Positions 34,228 through 42,893 of a stretch of 64,000 nucleotides of DNA are shown piece after piece. A model generated the notes under the pieces. That model ran no database searches and was not told the origin of the DNA. It was given only the letters and a program-made list of their open reading frames with translations. Positions within the stretch are counted from its first letter, which is position 1. Each line of letters begins with the position of its first letter. A program made the position numbers and the translations under genes. Source of the stretch: Ignavibacteriota bacterium (GTDB lineage: Bacteria; Bacteroidota; Ignavibacteria; UBA10030; UBA6906); NCBI GenBank assembly GCA_016707525.1, contig JADJHP010000011.1:62001-126000 (forward strand), read 5' to 3'.

Positions 34228-34268
34228 TCCTTCTGTTTCATGGTGGCTGATCTTCCCGGCAGCCTCTC

Positions 34269-35000
34269 TCAGCGACCGGAGGTTGGTGGCCACGGGCTGC
34301 GGAGCGGAAGCAGCATCGGCACGTGCTGTTGATACTCCGCGTACTGTGCCCCGAACTCGTGCAGCAGATCGCGCTCCTCCAGGTACGTCGCCCCGACGAC
34401 CCATGCGGACCATAGGACATTGAAGAGGAGCCGGTCGGCCGTCAGTACAGGATTCGCCCAGAGCACGAGGAGCACTCCCGAATACAACGGATGGCGCATC
34501 CATCGATACGGCCCGCGCACTTCAAAGGGGCCGTGTGCGAAGACCCTGCCGCGGAGTCGCGCACGCAGCGGGGCGATCCCCAGGATATCGAACGAATGGA
34601 TCGAAAGGGCACTCCACACGAACAATGCGAGGGCGAGCAGAGTACAGCCCAGGAGCAACATGCGCGCAACGCCTTCTGCTGCCCAGAGCATCACGCCGGA
34701 CCGCTGCCAGAGCACCACCACGAGGGTCAGGGTGATGCCGGACGCGACCGAGTAGAGCGCCCCGTGGTACTCCTGCGGGACGGAGCGACCGAGCCATGCA
34801 CGGAACGGTTTGCGCACCATGCCGCTGTGCTGCACAAAGAACAGGAGTGAGATGAATGCATCCCAGAGCAACAGATCACGCTCGCTCCATCCGAAGTCGG
34901 TGAACGCATGAGAGCCACCTGCCGCGAGGAGGAGTACGGATCCTCCGCCGAGGACCACGGCGAGAGCGATCAGGATACCATCAACGATCTTCAAGGGCAT
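34269..35000 (-). CDS. ICMT/NnrU-like integral membrane methyltransferase
   Basis: The 243-residue protein has six or so TM helices and the isoprenylcysteine-methyltransferase-like C-terminus: GPYRWMRHPLYSGVLLVLWA (SAM-binding RHPxY), then EERDLLHEFGAQYAEYQQHV. Bacterial members methylate small molecules or lipids; NnrU is linked to denitrification. The substrate is unknown. It is 41 bases upstream of the YdeI-family gene and co-directional. Confidence 0.78.
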   Translation of the reverse strand: MPLKIVDGILIALAVVLGGGSVLLLAAGGSHAFTDFGWSERDLLLWDAFISLLFFVQHSGMVRKPFRAWLGRSVPQEYHGALYSVASGITLTLVVVLWQRSGVMLWAAEGVARMLLLGCTLLALALFVWSALSIHSFDILGIAPLRARLRGRVFAHGPFEVRGPYRWMRHPLYSGVLLVLWANPVLTADRLLFNVLWSAWVVGATYLEERDLLHEFGAQYAEYQQHVPMLLPLRSPWPPTSGR

Positions 35001-35093
35001 ATGCTTTCTTCATGACCTGAGCGACGCGCATGTGCTGCTGCGTCTTCCTCCCGGCATAGTTTTACCATGCTCCCGGCCAGGGGGAACGGGCTC

Positions 35094-35273
35094 CTAGCCC
35101 ATCCAGAACCCTTTGCGGTGGGAGATCCCCAGCACCTTCCTGCACGTCGGACAGAAGTACATATACCGCTTTCCGAACACACTTTCCACCTCTCTGTACC
35201 ATACGTTGTGCATTTCCTGGCCGCAATGCGGACAGAGAGGCGTCACGTCTTCCTTTTCCTGGGACGGGATCAT
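35094..35273 (-). CDS. Small zinc-ribbon protein
   Basis: The start at 35273 (GGAG upstream) gives 59 residues. Two CxxC pairs (CPHC near residue 14, CPTC near 42) form a treble-clef or zinc-ribbon fold around YREVESVFGKRYMYF. It could be a rubredoxin-like or nucleic-acid-binding small protein; no family name can be given. Confidence 0.65.
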   Translation of the reverse strand: MIPSQEKEDVTPLCPHCGQEMHNVWYREVESVFGKRYMYFCPTCRKVLGISHRKGFWMG

Positions 35274-35380
35274 GAGCGGTTCTCCTTTCTGCGAGAGGAC
35301 CACGCCGGGGGCCGCCCGGTTCGTGGATCTCCAGGCTCAAAGACCTCCAGGCGCGGGGACCTCCGCCCCTGATGCTGGAT

Positions 35381-37012
35381 CTACTTCATGAGCAATAAGG
35401 CTTTTGTGGCCTGATACCCGCCGGCCTGCAGCCGGTAGTAGTACACCCCCGCTGCGAGTCCTGCAGCGTCGAAGATCACATCATGCACACCGGCGTCCTT
35501 CGGGCCGTTCACGAGTGTCTTCACCGCACGCCCGAGCCCATCGTAGACGGTGAGCGTGGCGAATCCGGCCGCAGGCAATCGGTAGCTGATCACCGTATGG
35601 GGATTGAACGGATTGGGATAGTTCTGCAGCAGTGCGAACTCTTTCGGCACCCCGGATGGTTCCACGGGAATCGTGGTGATCACCTCCCCGACCAGCGAGT
35701 TCAGATAGGTCTCGAGCTGCGTGTAGCCGCCCGGGCCCGCTGCGTTGCGGTCCGCGGGATCGGAAGCCTGAAGGCCGTGGGCGTTCTCCCAGGCATCCGG
35801 CATCCCATCGTGGTCGGTATCCGCGGGAGGCGTTGTCGAAGCGAGCAACGGCCACGCACCTTCCGGCTGGTTGGCGGTGGTGGAGATCGAACTGCCGGTC
35901 CGGTCGATGACATCCTTCACGATGCGTCGGTCGATGGTGTCGCGCTTCGGAATGCTCGCGCCGGCCGAAGCAAGCACGTCGATGTATGCCTGTGCTGGCG
36001 ACGTCGTCGTGACGGACGGCATGGAGATGAGAGCAGAGCGCGCTTTGTACGCCGTGATGTGGGCAGGCGTCATGGTGGTGCGGAAGGTCACGGCGCTCCA
36101 CGGATCGGCCGGAACGACCCCGTTGATGGCGTTGTCCGCGAAGTACCCGTTGCAGACGCGGCATCCTTCACGGAAGGCGAAGTTGCCCGAGGATTCGGTG
36201 CCGCTGATGTACGCATTGCCGACGACGTTGTAGCTTGTCAGCATCGTCGAGTCGTCGTTGTACCCGGCGTACGTGCTGGACCAATTGTAGACCACATTGT
36301 TGCGGAAGTCGACGAAGTTCCCCACCGAATCGGTGCCGATCACGGTGTAGTTGCCCGGGCGCGGGTTGCGCGCGTTGTTGTGCGCATAGAGGTTGTGATG
36401 GTACGTGCGCCGGTCGCCATAGTCGCCGCGGATGAGCGAGCCGTAGCTGTGCGATTCATAGGTGAGCGCTTCGCTGATGATGCACCACTGCACGGTCACA
36501 TTGGCCGGCACCTCGGTGCACGAGATCCCCTCGTCGCGCGAATAGGATGCCGTCACGTGGTCCACGATGATATCCGAGCCGCCGGAGATATCCACCGCAT
36601 CGCCCGACGAGTTCGCGCCGCCGGCATCGACCCGCACGCGGATGTGCCGCACGATGATGTTCGATGCATTGAGCTTCAGCCGGCCCTTGAGACAGATGCC
36701 ATCGCCCGGGGCGGTCTGACCGGCGATGGTCGTGTTCGCTTTGGGCGTGAGGATCGTTGATCCGAGGGTGATGGTGCCGGACACGCGGAAGACGATGGTG
36801 CGGTTGCCGGCGCTCACGGCATCCACGATCGAGCCGGGTCCGCTGGCATTGAGGTTGGTCACCTCATACACATCGCCGCCGCGGCCGCCTGTCGCGAAAC
36901 GTCCGCTCCCTTCGGCGGTGGGAAAGGCAAGCTGTTGTGCGCCGGCATGAGCGGCCAGAAAGGTCCCGGCACAAAGGAGGAGAGTACGCGTCACTGCACG
37001 AAGAGCAGTCAT
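35381..37012 (-). CDS. T9SS-exported pectate lyase (PL1-like)
   Basis: The 543-residue protein starts at 37012 (signal RTLLLCAGTFLAAHAGAQ); an ATG at 37069 is also possible. The parallel beta-helix shows FPTAEGSGRFATGGRGGDVY, TIVFRVSGTI, TIAGQTAPGDGI, IIVRHIRVR, DIIVDHVTASYSRDEGIS and YHHNLYAHNNARNPRP, typical of pectate lyases that cut polygalacturonate by beta-elimination with Ca2+ and an Arg base. Then come a thrombospondin-3-like Ca2+ loop (DTDHDGMPDAWEN) and a T9SS tail (NYPNPFNPHTVISYRLP, GVYYYRLQAGGYQATKALLL). It complements the GH105/GH106-like enzymes 15 kb away. Confidence 0.88.
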   Translation of the reverse strand: MTALRAVTRTLLLCAGTFLAAHAGAQQLAFPTAEGSGRFATGGRGGDVYEVTNLNASGPGSIVDAVSAGNRTIVFRVSGTITLGSTILTPKANTTIAGQTAPGDGICLKGRLKLNASNIIVRHIRVRVDAGGANSSGDAVDISGGSDIIVDHVTASYSRDEGISCTEVPANVTVQWCIISEALTYESHSYGSLIRGDYGDRRTYHHNLYAHNNARNPRPGNYTVIGTDSVGNFVDFRNNVVYNWSSTYAGYNDDSTMLTSYNVVGNAYISGTESSGNFAFREGCRVCNGYFADNAINGVVPADPWSAVTFRTTMTPAHITAYKARSALISMPSVTTTSPAQAYIDVLASAGASIPKRDTIDRRIVKDVIDRTGSSISTTANQPEGAWPLLASTTPPADTDHDGMPDAWENAHGLQASDPADRNAAGPGGYTQLETYLNSLVGEVITTIPVEPSGVPKEFALLQNYPNPFNPHTVISYRLPAAGFATLTVYDGLGRAVKTLVNGPKDAGVHDVIFDAAGLAAGVYYYRLQAGGYQATKALLLMK

Positions 37013-37149
37013 AGGGGCCAGAGTTTGGATCGCAATGGGGTGGCGTGGAGCAGCGCGAAAGAGACGCATGCTTCAGGATCGTGTATGCAATATCATGCGG
37101 AACGGCGAGAATGTCAACGGACGGATCGACGTCGCTGTGTTCAGTAAAG

Positions 37150-37374
37150 TTACGGGCGTTCGGTGGAGCGATCGGAGGGGGGTGTGCCGGGAGAATGCGA
37201 AGGGGAGGGTTCAGGGATGAGTATGCCGAGAACCCAGGCACGGTATTGCTGAAGGCGTTTCCACATTCCATGTACCTCGCTCGCTTCTGCCGCCTTCGAA
37301 AAATGCTCCGTAACCATCAGATAGTTGTGGTGCCGAGACCGATCGACGGTCTTTCGCCGACGGCGCTCAGCCAC
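37150..37374 (-). pseudogene. Degraded HEPN-domain gene (partner of MNT)
   Basis: The first 35 codons (GTG at 37374) read RHHNYLMVTEHFSKAAEASE and a following Trp, the N-terminal helix of HEPN proteins that pair with MNT nucleotidyltransferases. After HGMW the frame turns into Pro/Ser/Arg-rich sequence with no HEPN RX4-6H motif, so the RNase/toxin half appears lost by frameshift or deletion. Its start overlaps the MNT stop by 8 bases, as in intact MNT-HEPN operons. Confidence 0.55.
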
Positions 37375-37978
37375 GCAGCACTTTCTCGGGAGACTTCCCG
37401 AAGATCACCCGGCCTTCCCTCACAATGTCCCCGATAAGGCGGGAATGAGCTTTTCGCCTGAACTCTTGTTCCGAAAAGAGAATTGGAGCAAGAGCAACTC
37501 CATACTTCCTGGAGAGATGAAGTGCATTGTCGTTGACCACCGTCCTCACACGATCCTTCTCCAGACTGTTCTTGGTGATGCAACAAAGATCCAGATCCGA
37601 CCCCGGAACCTCCTCGTGTCGTGCCACGCTCCCGAAGATGATCGCACTGACGACGACGGGTGACAGCATGCCGGCCAGGGTTTCTTCCAGCGAAGACCGC
37701 AAGGCCCTTTCACCTGAATACACAGGAAGGATCGCCTTTTCGAACAGGAAATGTTTCCGATTGAGTGTAAAGATGTGGTCTCTGCCGCCTCGTTGTCTGC
37801 GAACAAGGTGCAGGGCCTCCAGAGACGTCAGCGCCTTGAGCGCAGAACGCGGGTGCATTCCCGCGCTTCGCGCCACCGCATTGCCGGTCAATCCGTTGGT
37901 CGTATCGAACAGTGCACGCATGACAGCAGCATGCGTCCACGACCGGAAGACTTCATTCAAGACCCGATGGATCACCAT
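37367..37978 (-). CDS. HTH-MNT nucleotidyltransferase (MNT-HEPN type antitoxin)
   Basis: The 203-residue protein has an N-terminal winged helix-turn-helix (residues about 10-75; GLTGNAVARSAGMHPRSALK) and a minimal nucleotidyltransferase domain with IIFGSVARHEEVPGSDLDL, the GSxxR...SDxD catalytic motif binding two metals. In MNT-HEPN systems this enzyme AMPylates a Tyr of the HEPN RNase and silences it. The ATG at 37978 has GGGGTGA upstream. The HEPN partner overlaps the 3' end but is degraded. A perfect 17-bp inverted repeat lies 40 bases upstream and may be the operator read by the HTH part. GC is lower than the surroundings, suggesting transfer. Confidence 0.82.
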   Translation of the reverse strand: MVIHRVLNEVFRSWTHAAVMRALFDTTNGLTGNAVARSAGMHPRSALKALTSLEALHLVRRQRGGRDHIFTLNRKHFLFEKAILPVYSGERALRSSLEETLAGMLSPVVVSAIIFGSVARHEEVPGSDLDLCCITKNSLEKDRVRTVVNDNALHLSRKYGVALAPILFSEQEFRRKAHSRLIGDIVREGRVIFGKSPEKVLRG

Positions 37979-38017
37979 TGATCACCCCGTATGGAAAATG
38001 AGGCGCTGCAGAGCATC

Positions 38018-38053
38018 ATATACTATGGTATATAAATATATACCATAGTATAT
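38018..38053 (-). promoter_or_regulatory. Perfect 17-bp inverted repeat, candidate operator/promoter of MNT module
   Basis: ATATACTATGGTATATA, a 2-base AA spacer, then its exact reverse complement. It is almost pure AT in a GC-rich genome and lies 40-75 bases upstream of the HTH-MNT start codon, where a promoter-overlapping operator is expected. A TATAAT at 38051-38056 on the plus strand could also be a promoter element. It could bind the HTH of the MNT protein (inference). Confidence 0.65.
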
Positions 38054-38185
38054 AATATGCAACAACGGCATTGTTCCCCCGCTGGGGTCGGGGCATCCTC
38101 GCCTCCTGACCGTTCTTGATCGAAAAGCGGGGGCGGAGGTCATACAGTGTACGGGACGACCTATGCCCCGACGATCCAGACAGGT

Positions 38186-38938
38186 CTATCGGACAAAGAC
38201 GAACGCGTGGTTCTCGAATGCAGGGAGGTCGGAGAATCGCCCGTAGTTCCGGTAGAACACCTCGCGGAACCCGAGCTGCTTCATGTGCGCCCGCAGATCG
38301 GCATCCGTGATCCCCCACTGGAACACATTGTGGATGTCACGCCACGGCTTGCCGTACTCCGGATGGATCTCATCGGCATGGGCGTACACATGCCGGTACA
38401 CCTCATCGCGGCCTTTGGGTGCGATGGCGATGTACTCTTCGAGCGGCAGCGACGTGAGCCGGACCGTTGCGGGGCCCTTCACATACTGCTGGTTGTAGAT
38501 GGTGATACAGGGTGCGAGTTTCGCATAGCGTGCGAGCACTTCGGTCCACGAGGGGTTCGCCTGATGCAGAAGAACATCGAAGAAGAAGATCACATCCACC
38601 GGGCCGACCTGATCCGCCACAACCTCGGTCGTGAAATCACCTTTGATCAGCCGCAACCGGGAGCCGCTCTCGAGCCGCTGCAGGACCTCCGGCGGGAAGT
38701 CGGTGTCGACCAGCGTGCCAAGCCGGATGTTCTTCCGCTTCGCGGCATACCGTGCGTAGCCCCCATTCACCTTCCAGACACCACCGAGGTCAGCAAAGGT
38801 GGATGCCTCCGGACGGGCGTAGCGGAAGACGTGATCGATGAGGCGAAGCTTGTCGGTGTCGACATAGATGTTGTACCCCATCGCAACGCTGGGCAGATTG
38901 CGGACCAGCTTCCGCACACGGTGGAGATTCAATTGCAT
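38186..38938 (-). CDS. SAM-dependent methyltransferase-like protein
   Basis: The 250-residue protein has a Rossmann-like core: STFADLGGVWKVNGGYARYA stands at motif I (a DLGG variant of ExGxG), LVDTDFPPEVLQRL at motif II, LIKGDFT at motif III and VDVIFFFDVLLHQ at motif IV. The C-terminal RDIHNVFQWGITDADL and ENHAFVFV close the fold. The substrate is unknown. It is separated by 95 bases and a hairpin from the transglutaminase operon. Confidence 0.75.
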   Translation of the reverse strand: MQLNLHRVRKLVRNLPSVAMGYNIYVDTDKLRLIDHVFRYARPEASTFADLGGVWKVNGGYARYAAKRKNIRLGTLVDTDFPPEVLQRLESGSRLRLIKGDFTTEVVADQVGPVDVIFFFDVLLHQANPSWTEVLARYAKLAPCITIYNQQYVKGPATVRLTSLPLEEYIAIAPKGRDEVYRHVYAHADEIHPEYGKPWRDIHNVFQWGITDADLRAHMKQLGFREVFYRNYGRFSDLPAFENHAFVFVR

Positions 38939-38961
38939 GGAAATGCCTCGTGATGTTCTGC

Positions 38962-38982
38962 GGTGACAGGCGATCTGTCACC
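38962..38982 (-). terminator. Hairpin after transglutaminase operon
   Basis: A perfect 8-bp stem GGTGACAG/CTGTCACC with a 5-base loop, downstream of the 39034 stop. No T-run follows on the minus strand, so termination is only possible, not shown. Confidence 0.35.
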
Positions 38983-39033
38983 GGTGGCTCAATGATCTCT
39001 GATCATCAATACAGTCCACACTACATGAGAAAC

Positions 39034-41007
39034 TCAACGCCCGGTGCCCGTCTTTACGAAGCTCACTTCCCTCTCCAGGGCTGCATTGACATTGTCCAGA
39101 AATGCCTTCCACTCCGCGTATTTCTCCAGCGGTATGGTCTGCTGTGCGAAGACCACGATCCCCTTCACCATCACGCGATCCTCCTGCTGCATGCAGGAGA
39201 TCTGCGCAGTTGCACCAGAGGGGCCCACGATCTGCTTTTCCGCGGGCAGCGGCCCGGCATGATATCCCGTCGGAACGGCGATCTCCCAGGATAACGAATA
39301 CGCAAACATCTGCGGCAGGAAGACGTCGAAGTGTCTTTTCGGCAGCGAGAACTCGGACCGGAAGTGCCGCAGCAATTGGTTCTGTGGCTGGAAGAGCAAC
39401 ACCGTATCGATCGCCGTGATGGCTCCGCGCGACGTGCCGGTTCCGTTCATGATGATCACGGGTTCATCGCGGAAAGCATTCACTGTCACAGTGGTCGAAG
39501 CGTCCAGTACGTTCTCTTCCAGATACGAACGCACTTTCCCGTCCAGTTCCTCGCCCTCCGACGCATACCACGCGCCCCGCGTCGATTGCGCAAGCGCCCC
39601 CTTCAGCGCGATCACCACCGAGTCCGCGGCCTTCTTCCCCGGCTTCAGGGTGATCTGGTGCATCTCCGAAGAAATGTGTTCGCGCCACGAGGAATTGTAC
39701 CTGAGCTGAAGGTGCGCGCCTCCGGTGTCTTCAACGGCGAACATGGTGATCGGATTCAGGAACCAGGGTGATTCGTAGCGCGACGGCACGCACCGGTCGA
39801 AGTCGTAGATCAGGTCCTTCCCCTTGTGCGAGATGAGCAATGCCATGCGGTTGAACCAGACCAGAGAAGGGACGGTCAGTTCGTACGAGCCCGCCCGGCG
39901 GTCCCGGATAAGGACCGGCACAGCGTTCACGTTCCACCGCTCCAGGGCCTTGAGCATGATGAACGCGACATCGGTGGCATCGCCCTCCTTCTCCTCGATC
40001 TGTTTGTCCATCTGCGATGCTGCGGTGAACACCGACGATCTCTCCTTCAGCCGGAAGTACTTTCGCAGTGCGGAGTACAGCGAATCGATCTGACCCCATG
40101 ACGCATCTCCCAGCGACCGTGGCACGCCGAGTTCTTCCATGAAGGACCCCGATACCGAGCCTTTCTTGACTTCGGTGCTGAAATAGCGTTGTGCCACCTC
40201 ACGCCAGCCATCGCTCTCGTCGGACTCTGGCTTGTTCACGATCGTTGTCAAGTACGTCACATCGGCCAGCGGGCGCCCATAGGGCTCGTCCGGGACCGCT
40301 GCCAGGCCTTTCAGCGTCCAGGAAGAGGAGATCGATTTTCCCTCATCCTTCACCGTTGCCGGTCCGAACTGTTCGGGCGGGAAGTGTACATACTCCACGT
40401 TCTCCTGTTTGGGCATGTTGATATATGCCATCGACGTGAGCACAGGGTAGCGGTCGTGATGGTAGAACAGGACCTGCCGCTTGTTCGAGAACGGCTCTGC
40501 ATGTGAGTACTCGTAATGCACGATGTCGCCTGGCGCGAGGTCCGGAAGCTTGTACATCACCTTTTGCGTCAGGGCGCGGCCACGCCCGGTGGCGATGCCG
40601 GTCACGGTCTTGATGGCGGTGTCCGGCAGCACATGCACCGTGCCGTCTGGTTTCATCACCCGCACCGCGATCCTGAAGGTGTGTTTCTCTTCCTTCATCG
40701 GGCGGTCGGGGAATTCGTAGGTGAATGAGCCGAAGATCTCCACAGCCCTCTGGTTGAAGAGTTTCACCATCAGGGCTTTTGTCGAGATCGTCACCTCATT
40801 GTAGATCATGAAGATGCTCCTGGTGTGCGGCCCCTCCATGAAACCCTCTTCCTTGGCAAGGATGAGAGCATCGGCATCGGGAAACTTGTCCTGTGTGAGC
40901 TTGGCGGCGTCGGCGGTGGTGGGCAGCGTCCACCGGAATGTCGGTTCCTGTGCGTGGACGGTGATCGAAACGCAGAGAGCGCAAAGGGCGAAGAGCAGTG
41001 TTCTCAT
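39034..41007 (-). CDS. DUF3857 protein with catalytically dead transglutaminase-like domain
   Basis: The ATG at 41007 overlaps the previous stop (ATGA). The 657-residue protein has a signal peptide (RTLLFALCALCVSITVHAQ), a DUF3857 beta-rich domain (about 60-260; KVMYKLPDLAPGDIVHYEYS) and a transglutaminase-like domain (about 270-430). The positions of the catalytic triad read GDATD and FNRMALL, where the paralogue upstream has GDCKD and FNHVLL; both Cys and His are replaced, and only the Asp region (YDFD) remains. The C-terminus is a further beta domain. It is probably a periplasmic binding or structural partner of the active paralogue. Confidence 0.8.
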   Translation of the reverse strand: MRTLLFALCALCVSITVHAQEPTFRWTLPTTADAAKLTQDKFPDADALILAKEEGFMEGPHTRSIFMIYNEVTISTKALMVKLFNQRAVEIFGSFTYEFPDRPMKEEKHTFRIAVRVMKPDGTVHVLPDTAIKTVTGIATGRGRALTQKVMYKLPDLAPGDIVHYEYSHAEPFSNKRQVLFYHHDRYPVLTSMAYINMPKQENVEYVHFPPEQFGPATVKDEGKSISSSWTLKGLAAVPDEPYGRPLADVTYLTTIVNKPESDESDGWREVAQRYFSTEVKKGSVSGSFMEELGVPRSLGDASWGQIDSLYSALRKYFRLKERSSVFTAASQMDKQIEEKEGDATDVAFIMLKALERWNVNAVPVLIRDRRAGSYELTVPSLVWFNRMALLISHKGKDLIYDFDRCVPSRYESPWFLNPITMFAVEDTGGAHLQLRYNSSWREHISSEMHQITLKPGKKAADSVVIALKGALAQSTRGAWYASEGEELDGKVRSYLEENVLDASTTVTVNAFRDEPVIIMNGTGTSRGAITAIDTVLLFQPQNQLLRHFRSEFSLPKRHFDVFLPQMFAYSLSWEIAVPTGYHAGPLPAEKQIVGPSGATAQISCMQQEDRVMVKGIVVFAQQTIPLEKYAEWKAFLDNVNAALEREVSFVKTGTGR

Positions 41008-42854
41008 GGATGGCTGGTCCCTGTGAGTGCGATGGATCGTGTGAAAGCGGCGAGAGCATCCTTCAGTTGTGCGAGAAACGCCGGCCGATCCGCATCGGTG
41101 AAGGGTCCGGCGGGCAGCTGATACGCCAGCCGCAGGTGCACCGGTGCGGTGCCGCCCGCGGCGCGGGCGATGGCAACATCCATCGCTACCCTGTTGTAGT
41201 ACGGGAAGAAGAACGCGTGCTGCACACCCTCTTCCTCTGTATCGTCCGGTAGAAGGTTGGGGAACAACCTGGAAGCCGCTGCGTAGCGATTCTCCCCGAT
41301 CGCGGCCAGGCAGTTGGGCATCCGGCAGCGCGCGGTGATCGTGAATGCATCGCGTGCGGACGACCATCCGATCGAATCGATGATCATGGTGGCGCCCAGG
41401 ACCTCATGCAACGCGTGTGTCAACCAATTCCGCATCTTTTCAGGGTTCAGATGCTCGCTGGCCCACGAGTATTCCACCGCGTACTGTTGAGTGAAGGTCG
41501 CCCTCAGGATGCCCGTGAGTCCCGATTCGTCCGACATCACAAGGTCGCCATCCACACGCAACAGATTCGCAGGCGACTCGGCGATCATCACGAGCTTCGA
41601 CTGACCGCGGTCCACAACGAGTGCCGTGGCATTTGCAAGGTCGAACGACGGCGTGCCACACAGCCCCAACCGGTCCGTGGCATCATACCAGCGGTCCACA
41701 CCGTTGTCGCTGTAGTGCAGCAGAACGTGATTGAACTGGGAGGCGGGGATGTTCTCATGCAAGCGATGGCCTCGCCCCCGGTAGCAAATGGCCAGGTGTG
41801 CAGGGATGCCGACACTTGCAGCCATGGCGTGCATCAACGTTGTGTAGTCTTTGCAGTCCCCGAACTTCCGCGCAAGGATCACATCGGCGGCGTTCGGCAC
41901 AAACTCACCATGCTCCAGGAACATCTGTTCATAGCGTACGTTGCGTTGACAGTATTCGAAGATGGCATCCATGCGCTCACGTGCCGTGGCCTTACCGGCG
42001 GTCACCCTGGCCGCGGTATCTGCCAGCGCCTTCCCTGGGACGAGTCTGTCCTTCACCAGGTCCAGATACCAGTCACCAAAGGACGCCCAACTCTGTCCTG
42101 AAGGGACGATAAAGAGCGCCGGCGACGGATTCCGCTCGAGCATCGCATGATAGGTGCGCCCTGGGGGCCGGTACGCCGGCCACGTGAAGCTATGCACCGT
42201 GCCGGCGGGGGTCGTCGTTATGACCGGTGTGATCGATACATTTGCCATCTGCATCGCGAGGTCATGTCCGGGTATCGTGGTAACGGTACACGCGACGTTG
42301 TCTGCGGCATGGCCGAACATGGCGGGTGAGAAGAGTACTCCCATCTGCGGAAAGACATGCTCGATCAGCACGACGGTCTCGACAAGGTCACCCGGCGCCA
42401 CCTTCTCGCTCAGGGGCGCAATGCGCGTGTACTCTTCAGCAATGGTCTGGTCATCACTGACATTCACGCGGTAGAACGCCGATGGCTTGATCCGTGCGGC
42501 GGAACCATTGGTGTGAAGGATGCGTCCTTCCACGTTCAGCACCCTGTCGTTCGCGTCCTCGCTCACCGACAGTTGCCGCGGGAATCCCGCGGCATCGCTT
42601 CCGACACGTACCACCACGTACCGCTTTTCCTGAATGGTGCCATCGGGCATGGTCGTGAAGTCCGCCGTGCAGTGCACAACATGTGCCGCAGCATCGGCCG
42701 GAGCGGTGATCCGCCGGACCGCATCCTCCTCCATCAGCATTGTCGTGCCGCATCCGGAAAGCATCGCCGCCGTTGCTGTAACAAGCATTGCCACGGCGGC
42801 CGTGATCGGTGTGCCCCGGGTCCGCGCATCCCTGGTGTGTGGTTCGGTTCTCAT
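41004..42854 (-). CDS. DUF3857/transglutaminase-like lipoprotein
   Basis: The 616-residue protein begins with a lipobox-like leader (TAAVAMLVTATAAMLSGCG). A DUF3857 domain follows (about 60-240; TRIAPLSEKVAPGDLVETVV). Then comes a transglutaminase-core domain with an intact triad: Cys in FGDCKDYTTLMHAM (about residue 336), His in SQFNHVLLHYS and Asp in WYDATD. It may act on amine or peptide substrates, as a protease or transglutaminase. It is translationally coupled to the inactive paralogue and 39 bases downstream of the M1 peptidase gene, so the three form an operon likely to process peptides in the cell envelope. Confidence 0.8.
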   Translation of the reverse strand: MRTEPHTRDARTRGTPITAAVAMLVTATAAMLSGCGTTMLMEEDAVRRITAPADAAAHVVHCTADFTTMPDGTIQEKRYVVVRVGSDAAGFPRQLSVSEDANDRVLNVEGRILHTNGSAARIKPSAFYRVNVSDDQTIAEEYTRIAPLSEKVAPGDLVETVVLIEHVFPQMGVLFSPAMFGHAADNVACTVTTIPGHDLAMQMANVSITPVITTTPAGTVHSFTWPAYRPPGRTYHAMLERNPSPALFIVPSGQSWASFGDWYLDLVKDRLVPGKALADTAARVTAGKATARERMDAIFEYCQRNVRYEQMFLEHGEFVPNAADVILARKFGDCKDYTTLMHAMAASVGIPAHLAICYRGRGHRLHENIPASQFNHVLLHYSDNGVDRWYDATDRLGLCGTPSFDLANATALVVDRGQSKLVMIAESPANLLRVDGDLVMSDESGLTGILRATFTQQYAVEYSWASEHLNPEKMRNWLTHALHEVLGATMIIDSIGWSSARDAFTITARCRMPNCLAAIGENRYAAASRLFPNLLPDDTEEEGVQHAFFFPYYNRVAMDVAIARAAGGTAPVHLRLAYQLPAGPFTDADRPAFLAQLKDALAAFTRSIALTGTSHP

Positions 42855-42893
42855 GATCCTTCAGTTTCTGTTCTTGGCGTTCTGTGCTTGCAC

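Noticed and set aside
33658..34503. Longer form of the YdeI-family gene
   Set aside because: The extra 92 codons overlap the methyltransferase gene and are low-complexity; the ATG at 34227 has a good ribosome-binding site.
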